Source: Sphingobacteriales bacterium 46-32 (GTDB lineage: Bacteria; Bacteroidota; Bacteroidia; Chitinophagales; Chitinophagaceae). Taken from it: a stretch of 64,000 bases of DNA. Shown in pieces: positions 43,535 through 52,422 of the stretch. The DNA lies in the NCBI GenBank assembly GCA_001898485.1, contig MKTY01000016.1, positions 1 through 64,000 of the forward strand, in the 5' to 3' direction. The first letter of the stretch is position 1. Every line of letters starts with the position of its first letter. Under the pieces are notes generated by a model. The model worked only from the letters and a program-made list of their open reading frames with translations, ran no database searches and was not told the DNA's origin. A program made the position numbers and the translations under genes.

Positions 43535-44035
43535 TTATTTGTATTCTACTTCAATTTCATATTCTTTTGAACTATTACATTCTAAACACAAATCTGACTT
43601 AAAGTCTTTAAAAAGCCTTTCAATTTCCATAATAGCATCTTTGCTTTTACCAACAGAACAATTGTCCGTATTAATAGACTTACCAACAAGAGTGCACCCA
43701 GTAATGTCAGACGTGTAATTGCCTAAATGAATTTGTATATGTTCACGATTGGGTACATTAAGTAATTCTATTTTCCAACCAAGTTTTTTGTCTGTCCGAA
43801 TAACAGCATCATATTTCCCTTTCGGTATAGAAGAAATATCATTTATATTTCCTCTATACGGCAACTCCATTGTATAACATATGGGACTACCATTGATAGA
43901 CAGATAGCCTTGTATGCAATTATTGGAAGTCAGTTTTCTTTCAATAGAAACGCTAAACTTAGCGTCATTAACTTTGAGGGAAAAGTTGAAATTTATTATT
44001 ACAAAAATACTTACAACTAATAATTTTATTTGCAT
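43535..44035 (-). CDS. DUF5675-like secreted protein
   Basis: 166 residues. A hydrophobic N-terminus (LLVVSIFVIINFNFSL) suggests export. The core SIERKLTSNNCIQGYLSINGSPICYTMELP, IPKGKYDAV and HIQIHLGNYTSDITGCTLVGKS matches DUF5675, a small domain found in phage and bacterial accessory genes with a proposed peptidoglycan-linked role. It overlaps the end of the tail-collar gene by 10 bp, so both share a transcript. Mature function unknown. Confidence 0.75.
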   Translation of the reverse strand: MQIKLLVVSIFVIINFNFSLKVNDAKFSVSIERKLTSNNCIQGYLSINGSPICYTMELPYRGNINDISSIPKGKYDAVIRTDKKLGWKIELLNVPNREHIQIHLGNYTSDITGCTLVGKSINTDNCSVGKSKDAIMEIERLFKDFKSDLCLECNSSKEYEIEVEYK

Positions 44036-45879
44036 CTTATTATATAATTGACATATTTATTCTTAGGCCTTGTTTCATTACCGCCAACCTCTGTTGCAAT
44101 TGCTTTATTCTTGACCGTTAAGTGTACCCCACCATCATCATCCGCACAGATACTCTCATTTATGTTTGACCCACCTGGTTGGGAGACACCTATATGCACA
44201 GGGTGACTGTGCTTTGCAAAAGCATCGCCCTGTGATGACCCCACAGCATTCTTTTCCCCGCCCCCATTTGCATTTCTTGCATCGACGTCCGGGTCTTGTC
44301 CTGAATTGAAACTTACTCCTCGTAGAAAAACTCCTCTCAGATCAGGCAGATTGAAATCCCCGTTAGGTTGCTTGCCCCAATTATAGCCAATTACGTTAAA
44401 TACTTCTTCATTTCCGTGAATTGATAAAATATCGCCATTGCACAACTTCCAGCCAGCAGGAATTTTGTCAATATTGCCTGCAAAAGCGAGAATAGTTCCG
44501 ATTGGGTTATCTCTGTCTACTACCCCCGGATTTAAGATCTGTGAATTTTCATCAAGCCAGACTGCAGGAAAAATAAATGGAATTTCAATTGTTTTTTTCC
44601 CCTCCTTGTTATATGAAAGAGCATCAATAGATAAAGAGTTTTTTAGTTGATATTCGCTTAAAATATACATATCAACTTTTGTAGGAACCCACTCGTTGCC
44701 TTTATATTGCCAGGTTATGTCATCACCTCCTTTGCTCGTGATATTCTCCTTACTTGACCCTGAGACGCCTCCAGAAGAACCACTTTGTTCTGCTCCCGAA
44801 GTAAATTCTCTTTGCGGCTTTGACTTTAAAAGTTTATCAACCTGGTCGTTCTTTAAAGTGGCATACGTTATATTGTCTTTTACGAGGTTATACTCATTAT
44901 CAGACACTTTCTGAAACTCCAGGGTTACCTGAGAAGAAACTTTCTCCAGGAGGTATTTAATGATTTCATTTTTTGTTTCTCTGACTTTATCGGCATCGCC
45001 AAAAGATAGAATATGTATTTGTGTTTTATTAATATTGATCAGTTCTGACATATACGTCCTATTCAATATTCTCTTCTTTTCATTCTCTGTCCATATTTTT
45101 GATTCTACTTTGCCTCCCCCGAGCTTCAAAGGACCCAAACTTAAACTAAGACCACCGTCGCTACTGCTGCTTTTTATGACTTGATTGTCAATAAGGGTTT
45201 CATCTCCAAACAACTGTTTTCGTATTTTTGAACTTGTCGCAAAATCCGCTGTTCCTTTTACATAGTCACTTGAAAATTCGAAACCACCCATATAAAGGCT
45301 TCCTTTCAAATTATCATTACTGCTTCTCAGATCATAAAACTCTCTAAGCTGTTTTAAGCTGCCAGAAATTTCATAATTTCTTACTTTGGGAACCATGTGC
45401 TTTATTTGAAAATTGCCAATGTTTGAAAAGGTTGGCAAATCTGTTGGATTGATGATGACGTAATCATCACCGATTCTGGCTTTCAAAACATAATATGAGT
45501 ATGGCAGGTTACTTAAATTTATATTCTGAACCTGTTCGTCTCTTTCCAACAACATTTTTAATTCATCATAAACCTTATTGCTGTAATGATATATTTTAAG
45601 AAGCAATTTGACCGGGGTATTTTCATTCCCACCGTTATACTTGTCAAGTTGGCTTTTAAAATTGGCCCAATCAGCAATTATTAACGGATTGTAAAAGTAT
45701 TGTTTGTTATTGTTTTTGTACGTCTCAACTTGCTCGCCACCGACAGCATCAATACTATAGACTCTAATGAAGTTGGGAATGTCAAGGTCCGCTGTGCCAT
45801 TTGAACCACCATTTTGTTGCGCATTCAATTGCATTGAATAGAATGACAATAAGAACAGAATAATTAGTTTTCCATTCAT
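44026..45879 (-). CDS. Secreted protein with C-terminal phage Tail Collar domain
   Basis: 617 residues. Signal peptide (1-20, ending LNAQ). The N-terminal and central part (25-450) has no family, with a Ser/Gly-rich linker (EQSGSSGGVSGSSKE) near 365. The C-terminal ~140 residues form a Tail_collar domain (IGTILAFAGNIDKIPAGWKLCNGD, DFNLPDLRGVFLRGVS, SHPVHIG). Such domains decorate phage tail fibres and some secreted bacterial proteins. An export signal in a chromosomal gene with no phage structural neighbours suggests a surface protein. It follows an attC-like repeat on the minus strand and overlaps the DUF5675 gene. Confidence 0.75.
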   Translation of the reverse strand: MNGKLIILFLLSFYSMQLNAQQNGGSNGTADLDIPNFIRVYSIDAVGGEQVETYKNNNKQYFYNPLIIADWANFKSQLDKYNGGNENTPVKLLLKIYHYSNKVYDELKMLLERDEQVQNINLSNLPYSYYVLKARIGDDYVIINPTDLPTFSNIGNFQIKHMVPKVRNYEISGSLKQLREFYDLRSSNDNLKGSLYMGGFEFSSDYVKGTADFATSSKIRKQLFGDETLIDNQVIKSSSSDGGLSLSLGPLKLGGGKVESKIWTENEKKRILNRTYMSELININKTQIHILSFGDADKVRETKNEIIKYLLEKVSSQVTLEFQKVSDNEYNLVKDNITYATLKNDQVDKLLKSKPQREFTSGAEQSGSSGGVSGSSKENITSKGGDDITWQYKGNEWVPTKVDMYILSEYQLKNSLSIDALSYNKEGKKTIEIPFIFPAVWLDENSQILNPGVVDRDNPIGTILAFAGNIDKIPAGWKLCNGDILSIHGNEEVFNVIGYNWGKQPNGDFNLPDLRGVFLRGVSFNSGQDPDVDARNANGGGEKNAVGSSQGDAFAKHSHPVHIGVSQPGGSNINESICADDDGGVHLTVKNKAIATEVGGNETRPKNKYVNYIIRCK

Positions 45880-46027
45880 AGTTTTGTCTTTTATTGTTTA
45901 GAAATATGAGACTATAGGAAGCCGTAAAAAAATTAGGACTACATTTTACAATTATGAGAATAATTTAAATTTTATCAAAGGGTGTTTTCCTCGTTTTTCT
46001 TTGACATTTTCACGGTGTCCACTAAAT

Positions 46028-46222
46028 TGCCCCAACGGCCAAGTATTGCTGCATGTTGGGGATTTTATAACGTCCAGCCCGGAACATCTACTTGATTTTA
46101 TAATATTGTTGATGTTAAGAACTGTTGCTTGGCATAATTCGTCTGCCGAAACCGAGGCTGATAGCGAGCTAAACCCGAAGCTAACAATGCCCAGTCCTAC
46201 TTTCAGCAATACCAATGTTGGT
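46028..46222 (-). repeat. attC-like cassette recombination site, copy 3 (inverted)
   Basis: 195 nt on the minus strand. It shares GTTTCGGCAGACGAAT with copy 2, TAGCTCG with the copy 1 block, and the CCGGGC-GGACG and CAATACTT...CGTTGGGGCAA end. Ends pair as CCAAC (left) and GTTGG (right). It begins 16 bp after the stop of the upstream gene (46238), the same placement as copies 1 and 2, but on the opposite strand. Confidence 0.7.
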
Positions 46223-46237
46223 TCGGTACTTTATCGA

Positions 46238-47614
46238 TTACTTGAAAGGTCTTTTAACTCTGATGATAAAATGCTTTTCACCTGCTATTACAAAGTCATT
46301 TACTAATTGAAAAACTGGGTTGGGTTCGTCAATGCTGTAGTTAAATATTTCATTGTTGTATACAAGCCTACCATTCAATCGTAAGAATTTTATTTCTTTA
46401 GGATAAACAAGTTCATAAACTTCATCATAAAATATTTTCAATTTGTCTTTCTTGTGCACAACACCCTTACTAGTAAACTCTTCTACGTCAGCTGAAAGAA
46501 TATATGGATTTGGATGTGTCCTGGCGGTGATGTTAACGATTGCATGAATGCCACCATTATCAACAATAGGAGGATTGATTACGTCAAATCCTCTTATGTT
46601 CCCAACGGCTGGTTCTATTTTTGGATTCGAAAGCCTTTGGTCACCGAGTTTAGGTGGTTCATTGCCGCCAACAACGGAAAATTCTATCGAAAATGGAATC
46701 CCATTCCAATCTCGACATCCAGACCTACAATGCGCATTTGGGCCAGTTGCAGTCAAACTTTTTCTTGCATTTAATTTAACCCAATTGCTTTCTTCGATAA
46801 ATGCTTCTGTTTGAAGTTCTGTTGAAAGTCTTGGAAAAAGGTATAAATAGAATGAATTTTCAATTCTTGACGTCTTTAACTTTTTAAAAAGAAACCCTTT
46901 TTTCATTGTTTTCACAATTGCAAATGTCACTTTGATTGGAACAGGAGCTTCATCATTTTTGAATGTATTAATAACCGAGCCTGGGAGTTTTATTACTCTT
47001 GTATGCTGGTCTAAACTATTATCAAACTTTACCTGGTTAGTAATGTCAGTCTTGTCATTTATCACAAATTTTACAAAAGATGTTTTGTCGTTGTCAGTAT
47101 TGTATCCTATATTGGAAGCGATAATAACAAAAGAATAATCACCTGCTTCTTTGACTAAATGATTGAAGCCTGATATTTTTCTGATTATAAATTGTTTTTC
47201 CCCTATTAGTGTATTGCCAAGTATTTGATTTATATCAAGCACTAAGTTGTCAACTAAAGAAACAAGATTAGACCTGCCCTCTTCAATTTGATGTATTAGT
47301 TCGGAAATTCGCTCCATTATTTTCCTGTTTTCTGTACTAAGTCTGTCCATTGCAACATTTACTTGGTCTCCAAGAATTTGACGGGCCGTTCCGAGGAGTA
47401 CACTTAGTTCGTTGATTGAATGATTTACTAAATAATCCCCAGTATTGCGTAAACTGCCTAATGCGACAGTTATGACTTTGTCTGCTTTGTTAAATATATC
47501 TGTAGGCAATTCAACTTGTGCTTTGGTACTAAGGTTTATAAAAAGGGTCGCAGTTATAACAAGAAATAATCTTGTCAGTTTATAATTTATTTTGCAGTTA
47601 AGTTTCTTTTTCAT
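46238..47614 (-). CDS. Hypothetical secreted protein with a helical N-terminal region
   Basis: 458 residues. A signal peptide (about 10-32, ending LSTKAQ) is followed by a helical region (45-135; LSVLLGTARQILGDQVNVAMDRL) and then a larger beta-rich part (140-458). No family is recognised. It is flanked on the minus strand by a cassette core-like GTTGGATGC (47653-47645) before its start and by the attC-like copy 3 after its stop. It is probably the upstream partner of the tail-collar/DUF5675 unit; the three encode exported proteins. Confidence 0.6.
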   Translation of the reverse strand: MKKKLNCKINYKLTRLFLVITATLFINLSTKAQVELPTDIFNKADKVITVALGSLRNTGDYLVNHSINELSVLLGTARQILGDQVNVAMDRLSTENRKIMERISELIHQIEEGRSNLVSLVDNLVLDINQILGNTLIGEKQFIIRKISGFNHLVKEAGDYSFVIIASNIGYNTDNDKTSFVKFVINDKTDITNQVKFDNSLDQHTRVIKLPGSVINTFKNDEAPVPIKVTFAIVKTMKKGFLFKKLKTSRIENSFYLYLFPRLSTELQTEAFIEESNWVKLNARKSLTATGPNAHCRSGCRDWNGIPFSIEFSVVGGNEPPKLGDQRLSNPKIEPAVGNIRGFDVINPPIVDNGGIHAIVNITARTHPNPYILSADVEEFTSKGVVHKKDKLKIFYDEVYELVYPKEIKFLRLNGRLVYNNEIFNYSIDEPNPVFQLVNDFVIAGEKHFIIRVKRPFK

Positions 47615-47644
47615 ATTGGGAATTTTAGTGGTTTTGGTAGTACA

Positions 47645-47653
47645 GCATCCAAC
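47645..47653 (-). repeat. Cassette core-like site GTTGGATGC
   Basis: On the minus strand this core begins the leader of the 46238-47614 gene. Its continuation (GTTGG...GTACT) parallels the inverse end sequence after that gene (GTTGG...GTACT on the complementary reading, one base closer). It fits a start boundary of a gene cassette. Confidence 0.45.
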
Positions 47654-47837
47654 AGTAGTGTTTCTGTATTAAAAGAAGCTATCTAATTTCATAAATTATA
47701 GACGATAGGTATTTCCTATTACGTTTATTTTATTGTTCAGTAGCGCCAATCCAATTTATAAATACAGTTTTCTTGTCAATATTTCTAGAGACTAACTTCA
47801 TTATCCTGCACTTCGTGTCTCTCAGTCACATAGGTAT

Positions 47838-47969
47838 ATGCCTATGCGTGAGCATGCGCTGGGAATTTCAGAAACCAAGATGTCTGGGATTGTAGATTCA
47901 AAGGGGAGAGCGGATAAGGTATTAGCTAATTTAAGTATTTCACCAAAAATTGCAAAAATCATTTTTTAA
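47838..47969 (+). pseudogene. Possible remnant of an XRE/HigA-type antitoxin
   Basis: A 43-codon frame reads LGISETKMSGIVDSKGRADKV, which resembles the recognition-helix part of HigA-like helix-turn-helix antitoxins (ISETKLSxIxxGK). The helix framework before and after is missing and no toxin lies beside it. The rest of the 47615-48087 gap holds no other gene. Confidence 0.35.
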
Positions 47970-48087
47970 CTGGGAAGTAAATAGCCGACCTTTTGCAGGT
48001 ATTGCTTTCTCCTCAATGCCGTTAATGAGGACACGATTAACTGCTGATCACGACTGACAGCGCATAGCCCGAATGAAATGCCACACT

Positions 48088-49014
48088 TCAAATTTTGTGA
48101 ATCTCCTTTGCCTTGTCAAACCCCACCCATCTGCCATCTTCATCAACACCCCGGTTGGCTAGCTCTTTCCGAACAAGGTACTCAATATCAAACTCACCTT
48201 TTAACGCTTCGCAGAGTATCTGAGTAGCCGTTAGACTGAAAATAAATTTCGGATTTAAATCATCAGATCGGCCACTGAATTTCTCCAAATCTTTATTTTT
48301 CTTTAGGCTTTCTGTTTTCTCCTGCTTTTCCTTTTTTGAAGTTTCCATATTGCTTTTTTTAGGGCCAGCGAACATCGACTTCTTTTTCAAACCCCGCAAA
48401 TCTTCTTCATGATCTCCCCAAAAGCCAAAATCGGAGCCCTCTCCAGGATGTGCACCAAAATTGGAACCGGGAGGAGCAATATCATCCATCAATGAAAATA
48501 TGTCTTCATTCAGAATAGACGAACGCTCTTCATCGTCTTTTGCTTTATCAAGCAGTAGTTGGATTTCCTGTAGCCGAGGCCCGATAACTGTTTGCTTCTT
48601 CACCGAGTCCAGGAACTTCATAAAATTTTGAATCAGGACCTCAGATTCAAGCGTACCGGAGGATATAGAAATTCCTATATAGTACCGTGGCAGGCGATTG
48701 ATCCTGGGAGTACCTGAGATGCTTGTGCTGCCACTCAACTCATTTTCATCCATTGTCACCCAATCGTCCTGCCGGATTATTCTTAGCTGTTTCAGGTATT
48801 TTTCCAACCCGTCTATGTCTTCCTTATGTTTCATCCATCCATCTTCAAAAATGCTGCTTTCGTCCTCCTTCAGTTCATTACCTGCTTTTATATTGAAAAC
48901 AGCTTTTCCGTTCTTATTCTCTACATGAGCAAGAAAGCTTCCCCTTTCATCAAGATCAATCACATATAACTTCTCTAATTTTTCGTCCGTGATGAATTGA
49001 CTGATTCGGTTCAA
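48088..49014 (-). CDS. Mobile-element-associated hypothetical protein, probably 5'-truncated
   Basis: 308 residues from a TTG; the frame has no ATG before residue 61 and a stop lies three codons upstream of that TTG, so the true start may be lost. The middle is Lys/Glu-rich (about 225-260). The C-terminus (LTATQILCEALKGEFDIEYLVRKELANRG; WVGFDKAKEIH) is a tail I associate with proteins of Bacteroidota conjugative/mobilisable elements. Its 5' end abuts head-to-head with the truncated recombinase remnant at about 49015, like a deletion junction. Confidence 0.55.
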   Translation of the reverse strand: MNRISQFITDEKLEKLYVIDLDERGSFLAHVENKNGKAVFNIKAGNELKEDESSIFEDGWMKHKEDIDGLEKYLKQLRIIRQDDWVTMDENELSGSTSISGTPRINRLPRYYIGISISSGTLESEVLIQNFMKFLDSVKKQTVIGPRLQEIQLLLDKAKDDEERSSILNEDIFSLMDDIAPPGSNFGAHPGEGSDFGFWGDHEEDLRGLKKKSMFAGPKKSNMETSKKEKQEKTESLKKNKDLEKFSGRSDDLNPKFIFSLTATQILCEALKGEFDIEYLVRKELANRGVDEDGRWVGFDKAKEIHKI

Positions 49015-49472
49015 TATGAATTAGAGCAAATTTTTCATGATATAAATAAGGGAAATGTTGATCAGCAAACTATCCTGAAACATCAACTGACAGAAGTAAA
49101 CAAAAAGATAGATGCCGCCGAGGAGAAATACTATATTTTGAACCAGATGACGAGGGAAGCGTTTGAGAAATTCCACCCGAGGTATAAAGAAGAACAGTTG
49201 AAAATCCTGGAACAATTGGAACTATGCCAGACGACGATTTCGAACCTGCCTGTCTACCTCCAAAAAACGGTTAGTCTTAGCGTCAAACTCAGGACTGTGT
49301 GGGCTTCCGGCGATATCAGCTTCAAAGAAGACCTGCAAAAATTGATCTTTCCCAAAGGGATCCTCTATGATCGGCAAAAAGATGAATTTCGAACCGAAAA
49401 GGTGAATTCCATATTCGCCATAATAGCCGGTAAATCAGGGAGTGTTATCGAAAATAAAGAGGGGACAAACCA
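49003..49472 (+). pseudogene. C-terminal remnant of a large serine recombinase
   Basis: About 155 codons survive: a coiled-coil stretch (QQTILKHQLTEVNKKIDAAEEKYYILNQM) and the terminal motif LQKLIFPKGILYDRQKDEFRTEKVNSIFAIIAG, which closes Bacteroidota phage/element serine recombinases. The catalytic resolvase domain and zinc ribbon are absent; the frame is open upstream only to 48997 and reads on through the tRNA-Ser gene in antisense. This marks the right end of the island, next to the tRNA 3' end. Confidence 0.8.
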
Positions 49473-49493
49473 ATGTTTTGTTGATTTGTCCCC
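49461..49493 (-). terminator. Hairpin terminator after tRNA-Ser
   Basis: A perfect 9-bp stem (49461-49469 with 49485-49493) followed on the minus strand by TCTTTATTTT, 6 bp beyond the tRNA 3' end. It overlaps the end of the recombinase remnant. Confidence 0.8.
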
Positions 49494-49498
49494 TTCAG

Positions 49499-49583
49499 CG
49501 GAGAGAGAGGGATTCGAACCCCCGGACCTGTTACAGTCAACGGTTTTCAAGACCGCCGCATTCGACCGCTCTGCCATCTCTCC
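49499..49583 (-). tRNA. tRNA-Ser (anticodon TGA)
   Basis: 85 nt. The acceptor stem pairs GGAGAGA with TCTCTCC with discriminator G. The anticodon loop is CTTGAAA (anticodon TGA at 49547-49549), the T loop GGTTCGAATCC is intact, and there is a long variable arm as expected for serine. It borders the accessory island on its 3' side, the classic integration position. The gene appears whole. Confidence 0.97.
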
Positions 49584-49729
49584 GGCGCAAATGTAAGGGC
49601 GCAAAAATTCCTGACAAAAAACTAAGGAAGATTTTTTTTGAATTGACGCTGGAAATTAGATGATTAGGTAAAAAACCGGGCAATTGGCCGGGTTGATTCC
49701 TCACTACTCCTGGCCGGTCCTGGTTCCGA

Positions 49730-49763
49730 TAAAAAAGCGGGGATGATCCAGACCATCCCCGCT
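49730..49763 (-). terminator. Rho-independent terminator
   Basis: A 10-bp perfect GC-rich stem (49736-49745 with 49754-49763) with an 8-nt loop, followed by a T6 run on the minus strand. It ends the FtsX-type permease gene. Confidence 0.9.
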
Positions 49764-49788
49764 CCTGCTTTTATCTATTATTTAATAC

Positions 49789-52167
49789 CTATTCTGACCG
49801 CAAACTCTTCACGGGATTGGTCAGCGCCGCCTTAATGGCTTTTACATACACGGTAATAAAGGCAATGCCAAATGTAATCAGGGCCGCCAGGGCAAAAACC
49901 CACCAGCTAAGCGGTGTTTTATAGGCAAAGTCCTGCAGCCAGTTGTTCATAACCCAATACCCTGCGGGCAGGGCAATGCAGGTAGCGATGATGACGGGTT
50001 TTAACAGATCCTTCGACAACAGGAGTACGATACCCCGCACAGAAGAACCCAGCACCTTGCGCACCCCAATCTCTTTGAAACGTTTGATGGCGGTAAAAGA
50101 GGCCAGCCCAAACAATCCCAGGCAGGCTACAAAAATGGCCAGCATCGAAAACACCGATAAGATGGTCTGCTGCCGGATATCCTTTTTATACAGGTCATCA
50201 AACTGCTGGTCGAGGAAGCTGTATTCAAATGGATAGGCAGCAGCCACCTGCTTATACGCTTTTTCTACAGTGGCAATACTGCCGGGCAGATCACCTCCTT
50301 TCAGTTTTACGGCAATAACCCTTCGGTCCATATTCGGTGCTATCACCAGTGGCTCGATATCGCTTTTCAATGACTGGAAATTAAAATCCTCCACCACGCC
50401 AATGATATGGCGCCTGCTGGTGTCGCGAATGGTATTTTCTATCCATTTGCCCACGGCCTGGTCAGGTGTCCAGCCCAGCCGGGTGGCAGCCGTTTTATTG
50501 ATCAGCACAGCACCGGTGGTATCGGTGGGAAAGGATGCGGAAAAATCTCTTCCGGCAATCACTTTCAGCCCCAGCGTAGACACGAATTCAAAATCGGCAA
50601 ATTCGGTGCGGGCATTCCAGCGCTCGGCATGGTCTTCGACTTCAAACATATGGCCGTCAAAAAATCCGCCGGGCTCGCCCGACATGGCAGATACGGATTG
50701 CACGCGGCTTTCCTTCTGCAACTCGTTTTTAAAGGCCCGCAGGTTGCGGTAGATATCGTTGTTGTCGATCCGCACCAGCAGGGTCTGCTCCTTATTATAA
50801 CCCAGTTGCTTGCTCTTGATAAAATTCATTTGTTTGGTAATGACAATCGTACCCACAATCAGGAAAACCGAAATGCTGAACTGCACCACTACCAGGGCCT
50901 GCCTGAACGAAGCCCCTCCTTTACCTAACCTCAACCGGCCCTTGAGCGCCTGGATGGGCGAAAAAGCGGATAGGAAAAAAGCGGGATAACTGCCAGCCAG
51001 GAAACCGGCAATAAGAATCACTCCTGCCAGGAAAAGATAAATGGGTGGCGTGCTCCAGGAAGCGATCAGCGAATAACCGAGCAACTCATTGTACCAGGGC
51101 ATGACGAGAAACAACAGACCAATGGACAATATGCAGGAGATACTGGTCAGCAATACCGACTCGCTGATAAACTGCCAGATAAGGTTGTTGCGCAGGGCAC
51201 CCAGTACCTTGCGCAGACCTACTTCTTTTGAGCGCTCTGCAGCGCGGATGGTAGACAGGTTGATAAAATTGATACAGGCAATCAACAATATCAGTGCAGC
51301 AATCGACAGAAATATATATACCACCGTTCTGTCGCCATGTTTCACGCCATCAAAAGATTCGTTGCTGAAATAAACATCTTTCAGCGGGGTCATCGAAAGC
51401 GTAAACTTAAAGCCAAACTTGCGCATATTACTCCCCATGTATTTTTCCATAAAGGCAGGCAGTTGCTTTTCAATCTGCGCTTCGGATACATTGGGAGCCA
51501 GTTTTACATAAGAATAAATGCCATTATTGCTCCAGTTGGTCATCCAGCTGGCATCCTTATAATTTTCGAGCGGGATGATGATATCAAACTCGAGATGCGA
51601 ATTGGACGAAATGTCTTTTGCAATACCGGTCACCTTCAGCGGTATGTCCTTATCCAGCATCAGCGTTTTGCCCATGGCCTCGCTGGCATCTCCAAAATAC
51701 TTTTTTGCCACGGTCTCCGTCAGCACAATGCTATGCGGATCTTTCAATGCCGTCTTTGGATCACCTTTCAGCAGGGGAAAAGAAAAGAAGCTGAAAAAAT
51801 TGCTGTCGGGATTAATAATCTTCTTTTCATGAAATGAACGGTCACCCAGTGTGATCAGGTTATCGTTTTGATTCACGCGTATCACTTCTTCTATCAGCCC
51901 CCTGTATTCATTTTCCAGGGCCGGAGCATACATACCCGACAGGTAAGCCACACTTTTCGATTTTCCTTCACTCTCAAATCCACGCATCACCCGGTATATG
52001 CGGGCGCCATCTTTGTGAAAGCTGTCATGATTGAATTCATTCACAATAAAAATGAAGATCATGAGGCATACGGTGATGCCGATGGTTAATCCCAGAATAT
52101 TGATGAGCGAAAGAACCCTGTTCTTTCTCAGGTTTCGCCAGGCAGTTTTGAAATAGTTTTTAAACAT
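49789..52167 (-). CDS. FtsX-type ABC transporter permease (MacB-like, two FtsX units)
   Basis: 792 residues. Four groups of membrane helices: one near the start (about 20-42), three in the first FtsX block (about 285-400), one near 425-450 starting the second periplasmic domain, and three at the C-terminus (about 680-780). MacB_PCD periplasmic domains lie between them. EVGLRKVLGALRNNLIWQF and EIGVRKVLGSSVRGIVLLL are the repeated FtsX coupling motifs. It needs a separate ATPase, which is not next to it. It belongs to the large Bacteroidota permease family and has a paralogue at 58865. Its substrate is unknown. Confidence 0.93.
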   Translation of the reverse strand: MFKNYFKTAWRNLRKNRVLSLINILGLTIGITVCLMIFIFIVNEFNHDSFHKDGARIYRVMRGFESEGKSKSVAYLSGMYAPALENEYRGLIEEVIRVNQNDNLITLGDRSFHEKKIINPDSNFFSFFSFPLLKGDPKTALKDPHSIVLTETVAKKYFGDASEAMGKTLMLDKDIPLKVTGIAKDISSNSHLEFDIIIPLENYKDASWMTNWSNNGIYSYVKLAPNVSEAQIEKQLPAFMEKYMGSNMRKFGFKFTLSMTPLKDVYFSNESFDGVKHGDRTVVYIFLSIAALILLIACINFINLSTIRAAERSKEVGLRKVLGALRNNLIWQFISESVLLTSISCILSIGLLFLVMPWYNELLGYSLIASWSTPPIYLFLAGVILIAGFLAGSYPAFFLSAFSPIQALKGRLRLGKGGASFRQALVVVQFSISVFLIVGTIVITKQMNFIKSKQLGYNKEQTLLVRIDNNDIYRNLRAFKNELQKESRVQSVSAMSGEPGGFFDGHMFEVEDHAERWNARTEFADFEFVSTLGLKVIAGRDFSASFPTDTTGAVLINKTAATRLGWTPDQAVGKWIENTIRDTSRRHIIGVVEDFNFQSLKSDIEPLVIAPNMDRRVIAVKLKGGDLPGSIATVEKAYKQVAAAYPFEYSFLDQQFDDLYKKDIRQQTILSVFSMLAIFVACLGLFGLASFTAIKRFKEIGVRKVLGSSVRGIVLLLSKDLLKPVIIATCIALPAGYWVMNNWLQDFAYKTPLSWWVFALAALITFGIAFITVYVKAIKAALTNPVKSLRSE

Positions 52168-52422
52168 AATCGCGGTTAAGATCGTGAGGAATAGTTAAAA
52201 AAAGCTCCGTGATGGCGTGCACCGGCTTGAGAACCAAGATGTATGCCGCCAATACAATTTCCTGTAAACAAGTAAATTATACCTGGCGGGAAAGGGCAAA
52301 AACTGTCCGGAAATGAACGCGGGTGTACGGATTTGTTACACTGGCCCGCTGGGAGCAGCTGCTCCGGCAATCAGTAACCCGGACATGTGCTCTTAAGAAT
52401 TGAAAAAGGAATAGGCAGGGTG

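Noticed and set aside
44026-45879. Prophage region around the Tail Collar gene.
   Set aside because: No capsid, terminase, portal or tail genes adjoin, and the protein has a host-type signal peptide.
31000-49500. CRISPR arrays or cas genes, because a CARF-like domain is present.
   Set aside because: No regular short direct repeats with spacers and no cas ORFs were seen in the window.
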